Notes under the pieces: generated by a model
Seen by the model: the letters and a program-made list of their open reading frames with translations, nothing else
Told to the model about the DNA's origin: nothing
Database searches by the model: none
NCBI GenBank assembly: GCA_002336085.1
Contig: DDEH01000034.1
Coordinates: forward strand, 1,046 to 9,635
DNA length: 8,590 nucleotides
Direction of reading: 5' to 3'
From: Flavobacteriales bacterium UBA1959
GTDB lineage: Bacteria; Bacteroidota; Bacteroidia; Flavobacteriales_D; Sanyastnellaceae
Program-made: the position numbers and the translations under genes
In this document: positions 6,268 through 8,590 of the stretch, piece by piece
How positions within the stretch are numbered: position 1 is the first letter of the stretch
Layout: each line of letters opens with the position of its first letter

Positions 6268-7252
6268 ACCTTGCCGAATAACCGGAACGGGGATGCATCT
6301 GCCTTCCAGTGTTTCATCCGAGAAAATTGAGGCCGAGCATGGTTTGCCTGCCGGTTGGTCTCTCAAACACAGTGGTGTTCGGTCGCGCCATTGGGTGTCT
6401 TCTGATACAGTAGCCAGTTTAGGTGGTAAGGCGGCACAAGCAGCATTGGAAGATGCAGGGATTGATCTGATTGATATTGACGTGCTTATTACCGCGGGAG
6501 GCACGAGCGATCAACACATCCCGTCACAAGCTGCACTAACGCTGGGTCAAATGCGTGACGGAAATAAGGCAAGATGTCAAGCTTTTCATGTGGACGCCAC
6601 ATGCCTAAGCTTCATTTCGGCATTTCGATTGGCTGCTGACATGCTGCAAGATCCGGAGGTAAAGCGGATTTTGGTGGTGGCTTCAGAAGTAGCAAGTGTG
6701 GGCATAGGCCCATCGAATTGGGAAACGTTGACTCTCTTTGGAGATGGTGCAGGGGCTGTTGTTTTGGAAGAAAGCGATGATCCGCAAGTAGGATTGGTGA
6801 AGCACCAGCATAAGCTGTATACAGAGGGTCTACGTGCCGCCGAAATTCCAGGTGGATGTGTAGCGAAATGGGTTGAAGATTATGCCTTCTCCCCAAAGTT
6901 GCATCATTTTCAAATGGATGGCCGGGAGTTGTTGCGCCTCACCCTGAAGCACATTCCTGCATTCATGAAAGATTTCTTTGCAAGTACTCAATCCAAATGG
7001 AGCGATGTGTCCTGGACTGTGCCACATCAAGCATCCAAAACCGGGCTCGGCGTCATTCCTAAAATTGCACGCGTGAATCCGGAGAAAGTGGTGAATATTT
7101 TGGAAAACACAGGCAATTGCATTTCGGCTTCGATTCCAATGGCTTTGCATCATTTGACCAAGAGTGAAGGAGTAGAGAAGGGCGATTCGGTCCTCTTCAT
7201 TGGGACGTCCGCGGGCTATGCGATCGGAGCTTTATTGTATCAACATGGCTGA
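6251..7252 (+). CDS. KAS III-type 3-oxoacyl synthase (FabH/OleA-like)
   Basis: 333 residues from the ATG at 6251, giving the normal FabH-type beginning (CRITGTGMHLP). The thiolase-fold triad is complete: nucleophile C118 in VDATCLSF, H259 in VPHQAS and N289 in NTGNCISASIP. The 30-residue His-Asn spacing equals that of E. coli FabH (H244/N274). GDGAGAVVLEE (about residues 164-174) is another family hallmark. It makes a carbon-carbon bond by decarboxylative or non-decarboxylative Claisen condensation of acyl thioesters. The region around the Cys, with Thr before it and Leu-Ser-Phe after it, differs from housekeeping FabH (Ala-Cys-Ala-Gly-Phe), which favours a specialised enzyme for secondary lipid synthesis. 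The start lies 17 bases inside the adenylating-enzyme gene. Whether it uses malonyl-ACP or a second fatty acyl group, as OleA does, cannot be read here. Confidence 0.88.
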   Translation: MLNVTKPCRITGTGMHLPSSVSSEKIEAEHGLPAGWSLKHSGVRSRHWVSSDTVASLGGKAAQAALEDAGIDLIDIDVLITAGGTSDQHIPSQAALTLGQMRDGNKARCQAFHVDATCLSFISAFRLAADMLQDPEVKRILVVASEVASVGIGPSNWETLTLFGDGAGAVVLEESDDPQVGLVKHQHKLYTEGLRAAEIPGGCVAKWVEDYAFSPKLHHFQMDGRELLRLTLKHIPAFMKDFFASTQSKWSDVSWTVPHQASKTGLGVIPKIARVNPEKVVNILENTGNCISASIPMALHHLTKSEGVEKGDSVLFIGTSAGYAIGALLYQHG

Positions 7253-8360
7253 TTTAATCTTTCATCTTTTTTCGCTGAGAAAAGGAAGCATGCGCGCATG
7301 GCGCTGGCATAGAATGAGCCGAGTGGCTTGGTTGATTCCCTTGTTCATGGCGTTGTTGATTTTAAACAATCTTGCCTTGGCGTTGGATTGGCTGTTATTT
7401 CCGGGCTTCCGCAATCAAGCGGTAAAACGTCCAGTTTTTGTGGTTTCATTACCTCGTACCGGGACGACCAATGTATTGCATGCCTTAAACTCTCCGGGGA
7501 TGTCTTTTTCGTCCATGGCGCTCTGGGAGTGTCTTATTGCGCCCTCCGTCATCCAACGCAAGGTGTTGCGATGGATCTGGAAGCGCCTTCCAAATGCAGC
7601 GCGAGAGTTGGTCTTCCAATTGGATAAAAAGATGTTTGGTAAATTGAATGCCGTTCACAACGCAAGTCTCTTTTTGCATGAAGAGGATGAATTGGTTTTG
7701 ATGTGGTCGCTGTCTACCATCTATGTGGGTTTATTCTATCCAGAGTCCGATGTGCTTCGTGATTTGTACCATTTTGATGAGCGTATTTCGGAAAAAAAGA
7801 AAGCGCGTATCACACGTCGTTACCGCCGATTGGTTCAAAGGCACTTGTACGCCATTGGGGCTTCCGAAGAAGTGCGTTTTTTGTCAAAGAATCCAGCCAT
7901 GGCTGGCAAGGTAAAGTCCGTCGCTCAGCATTTTCCTGACGCACAAGCTGTGGTCATCGAGCGTCCTCCACATAATATATTCCCCTCCACTCAATGTCTC
8001 GTGTCCATCCAATTGGAAACGGCGACGGATGTCCCGATCTCTGATCTTGAGCGCAGAGCTATTTACGAAATTCTGGAAGGGTTTCGCCGAAACCTCCAGA
8101 AACAACTAGTGGAGATGAATAGGCTTCCATATGCCGTGCTCACTTTTTCCGACTTGGTCCATAAGCGCGAGGCCAGTGTAAACGCATTATTGAGGTGGCT
8201 AGGGCATTCAGATTCATTTCATGAACCCGAGAGGTCTGAATTGCATCGTTCGAAAAAATCATATGTTGCTTTGGCCGATGAAGAACTTCAGGAGATACTT
8301 CAGAAGCCATGGCCAACTTGGCCGAGTGACCACGTCCTGGACGTGCCCGCCTCTCATTGA
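7245..8360 (+). CDS. Membrane-anchored PAPS-dependent sulfotransferase (Sulfotransfer_3-like)
   Basis: 371 residues from the ATG at 7245, overlapping the ketosynthase stop by 8 bases; an in-frame ATG at 7218 would add nine residues. A basic N-terminus precedes one hydrophobic segment at about 28-52, likely a membrane anchor. Next comes the 5'-phosphosulfate loop, VSLPRTGTT (67-75), with R71 and T74/T75. Acidic HEEDE (145-149) matches the conserved acidic patch of the family and may supply the catalytic base. FLSKNP (212-217), then FPDA and R240 with S248, form the 3'-phosphate-binding segment. It would transfer sulfate from PAPS to a hydroxyl or amine on a lipid at the cytoplasmic face. As the last gene of a lipid operon it probably caps the product, though sulfation that activates a beta-hydroxyl for elimination, as in curacin biosynthesis, is an alternative. 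Acceptor unknown. Confidence 0.85.
   Translation: MADLIFHLFSLRKGSMRAWRWHRMSRVAWLIPLFMALLILNNLALALDWLLFPGFRNQAVKRPVFVVSLPRTGTTNVLHALNSPGMSFSSMALWECLIAPSVIQRKVLRWIWKRLPNAARELVFQLDKKMFGKLNAVHNASLFLHEEDELVLMWSLSTIYVGLFYPESDVLRDLYHFDERISEKKKARITRRYRRLVQRHLYAIGASEEVRFLSKNPAMAGKVKSVAQHFPDAQAVVIERPPHNIFPSTQCLVSIQLETATDVPISDLERRAIYEILEGFRRNLQKQLVEMNRLPYAVLTFSDLVHKREASVNALLRWLGHSDSFHEPERSELHRSKKSYVALADEELQEILQKPWPTWPSDHVLDVPASH
8311..8345. repeat. Two imperfect palindromes with centres 21 bp apart
   Basis: GGCCAA-C-TTGGCC (8311-8323) and CACGTCC-T-GGACGTG (8331-8345) both have perfect arms around a single central base. They lie in the last codons of the sulfotransferase gene, just before the 17-base gap to the convergent gene. 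No T-tract follows on either strand, so they do not form a standard intrinsic terminator. They could be a protein-binding site, hairpins protecting mRNA ends, or chance. Confidence 0.3.
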
Positions 8361-8377
8361 TTGATGCCTGACTCGTC

Positions 8378-8590
8378 CTAATTCGAAAGCTTCACCATGT
8401 TTTGTGGCCATGGGTCATCAAATTCATGTCCTTCAAACCACAGCTCGATTTCGTCATCTGTGAGAAAGCATGACCTCAGGGCATCCGTAAATCGATCGAC
8501 TCGATTTTTATCACCGATAACAGTGAGGTGGCAGTTACGATCACCAAATCGTCCATGGTTTTCAGCTAGCATTTCTTTGAGCTTTGAAAT
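8378..8590 (-). CDS. CobW-family GTP-binding metallochaperone, C-terminal end
   Basis: Seventy C-terminal residues are visible; the gene enters from the right edge and stops with TAG at 8378-8380. FGDRNCHLTVIG followed by ALRSCFLTDDEIE and a DDPWP segment matches the CobW C-terminal domain, which in many Bacteroidota and other bacteria reads roughly GDRxxxLVFIG ... ALxxCLLTDxE ... DPFP. The full protein would be a G3E GTPase delivering metal (often zinc, ZNG1/ZigA/YciC type) to client proteins. The GTPase domain and metal-binding CxCC motif lie outside the window. It is convergent with the sulfotransferase, separated by 17 bases, with no obvious terminator between them. The link to the operon is probably only positional. 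Confidence 0.8.
   Translation of the reverse strand: MSKLKEMLAENHGRFGDRNCHLTVIGDKNRVDRFTDALRSCFLTDDEIELWFEGHEFDDPWPQNMVKLSN

Larger units (their letters stand above)
1098..8360 (+). other. Seven-gene candidate lipid-biosynthesis operon
   Basis: All seven genes point the same way and are almost fused. There is a 7-base gap after gene 1, a TGATG overlap of 1 base (3204), ATGA overlaps of 4 bases (4190-4193 and 5008-5011), then overlaps of 17 bases (6251-6267) and 8 bases (7245-7252). No internal promoter or terminator is evident. Such packing implies one transcript and coupled translation, so the products probably act in one pathway. Gene order is cupin/JmjC oxygenase-like, desaturase, SDR, MBL hydrolase, adenylating enzyme, KAS III-like ketosynthase, sulfotransferase. 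No acyl carrier protein or transporter gene is included; carrier protein or CoA would have to come from elsewhere. The flanking genes are on the opposite strand, so both operon ends are seen. Confidence 0.85.

Overview
The window looks like chromosomal DNA of a member of the Bacteroidota, probably a Flavobacteriales-type organism. The signs are a secreted Asp-box (VPS10/sortilin-like) protein of the kind common in this phylum, the decayed tail of a FISUMP-type protein, a near absence of Shine-Dalgarno sequences, a promoter resembling the Bacteroidota TTTG/TAnnTTTG pattern, and moderate GC. The genus cannot be told from the sequence.

Layout. (1) 1-620, minus strand: the N-terminal 206 residues of a secreted Asp-box protein, running off the left edge. 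(2) 621-1097: a 477-base stretch without an intact gene. It holds the 3' remnant of a FISUMP gene (about 865-984), a weak intrinsic-terminator hairpin, and an overlapping candidate promoter. (3) 1098-8360, plus strand: seven genes packed into one apparent operon, with a 7-base gap and then overlaps of 1, 4, 4, 17 and 8 bases. They encode a JmjC/cupin_8 Fe(II)/2-oxoglutarate oxygenase-like protein, a membrane fatty acid desaturase, an extended SDR oxidoreductase, a metallo-beta-lactamase-fold hydrolase with an AHL-lactonase-type seven-ligand site, a PaaK/F390-synthetase-related adenylating enzyme, a KAS III-type ketosynthase with a Cys-His-Asn triad, and a membrane-anchored PAPS sulfotransferase. 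(4) 8378-8590, minus strand: the C-terminal end of a CobW-family metal-chaperone GTPase, convergent with the operon and only 17 bases from it.

How the genes may work together. The set reads as an uncharacterised lipid pathway. The ketosynthase would join or extend acyl groups, the SDR would reduce a beta-keto group, the adenylating enzyme would activate an acid (possibly to a thioester, ester, amide or lactone), and the hydrolase would open a lactone or release an acyl group. The desaturase and oxygenase-like protein would tailor the chain, and the sulfotransferase would cap a hydroxyl with sulfate at the membrane. The logic partly resembles the OleABCD long-chain olefin pathway, but the ligase and hydrolase come from different families and a sulfotransferase is added.

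The most striking detail is in the first gene. All recognisable 2-oxoglutarate and iron residues of the FIH-like fold are kept except the metal-binding Asp of the HxD motif, which is Ala (H191-C-A193). An HxA or HxG motif is the hallmark of Fe/2OG halogenases of the SyrB2/WelO5 type. With a sulfotransferase and lipid enzymes in the same operon, a halogenated and/or sulfated lipid product is a testable but speculative hypothesis.
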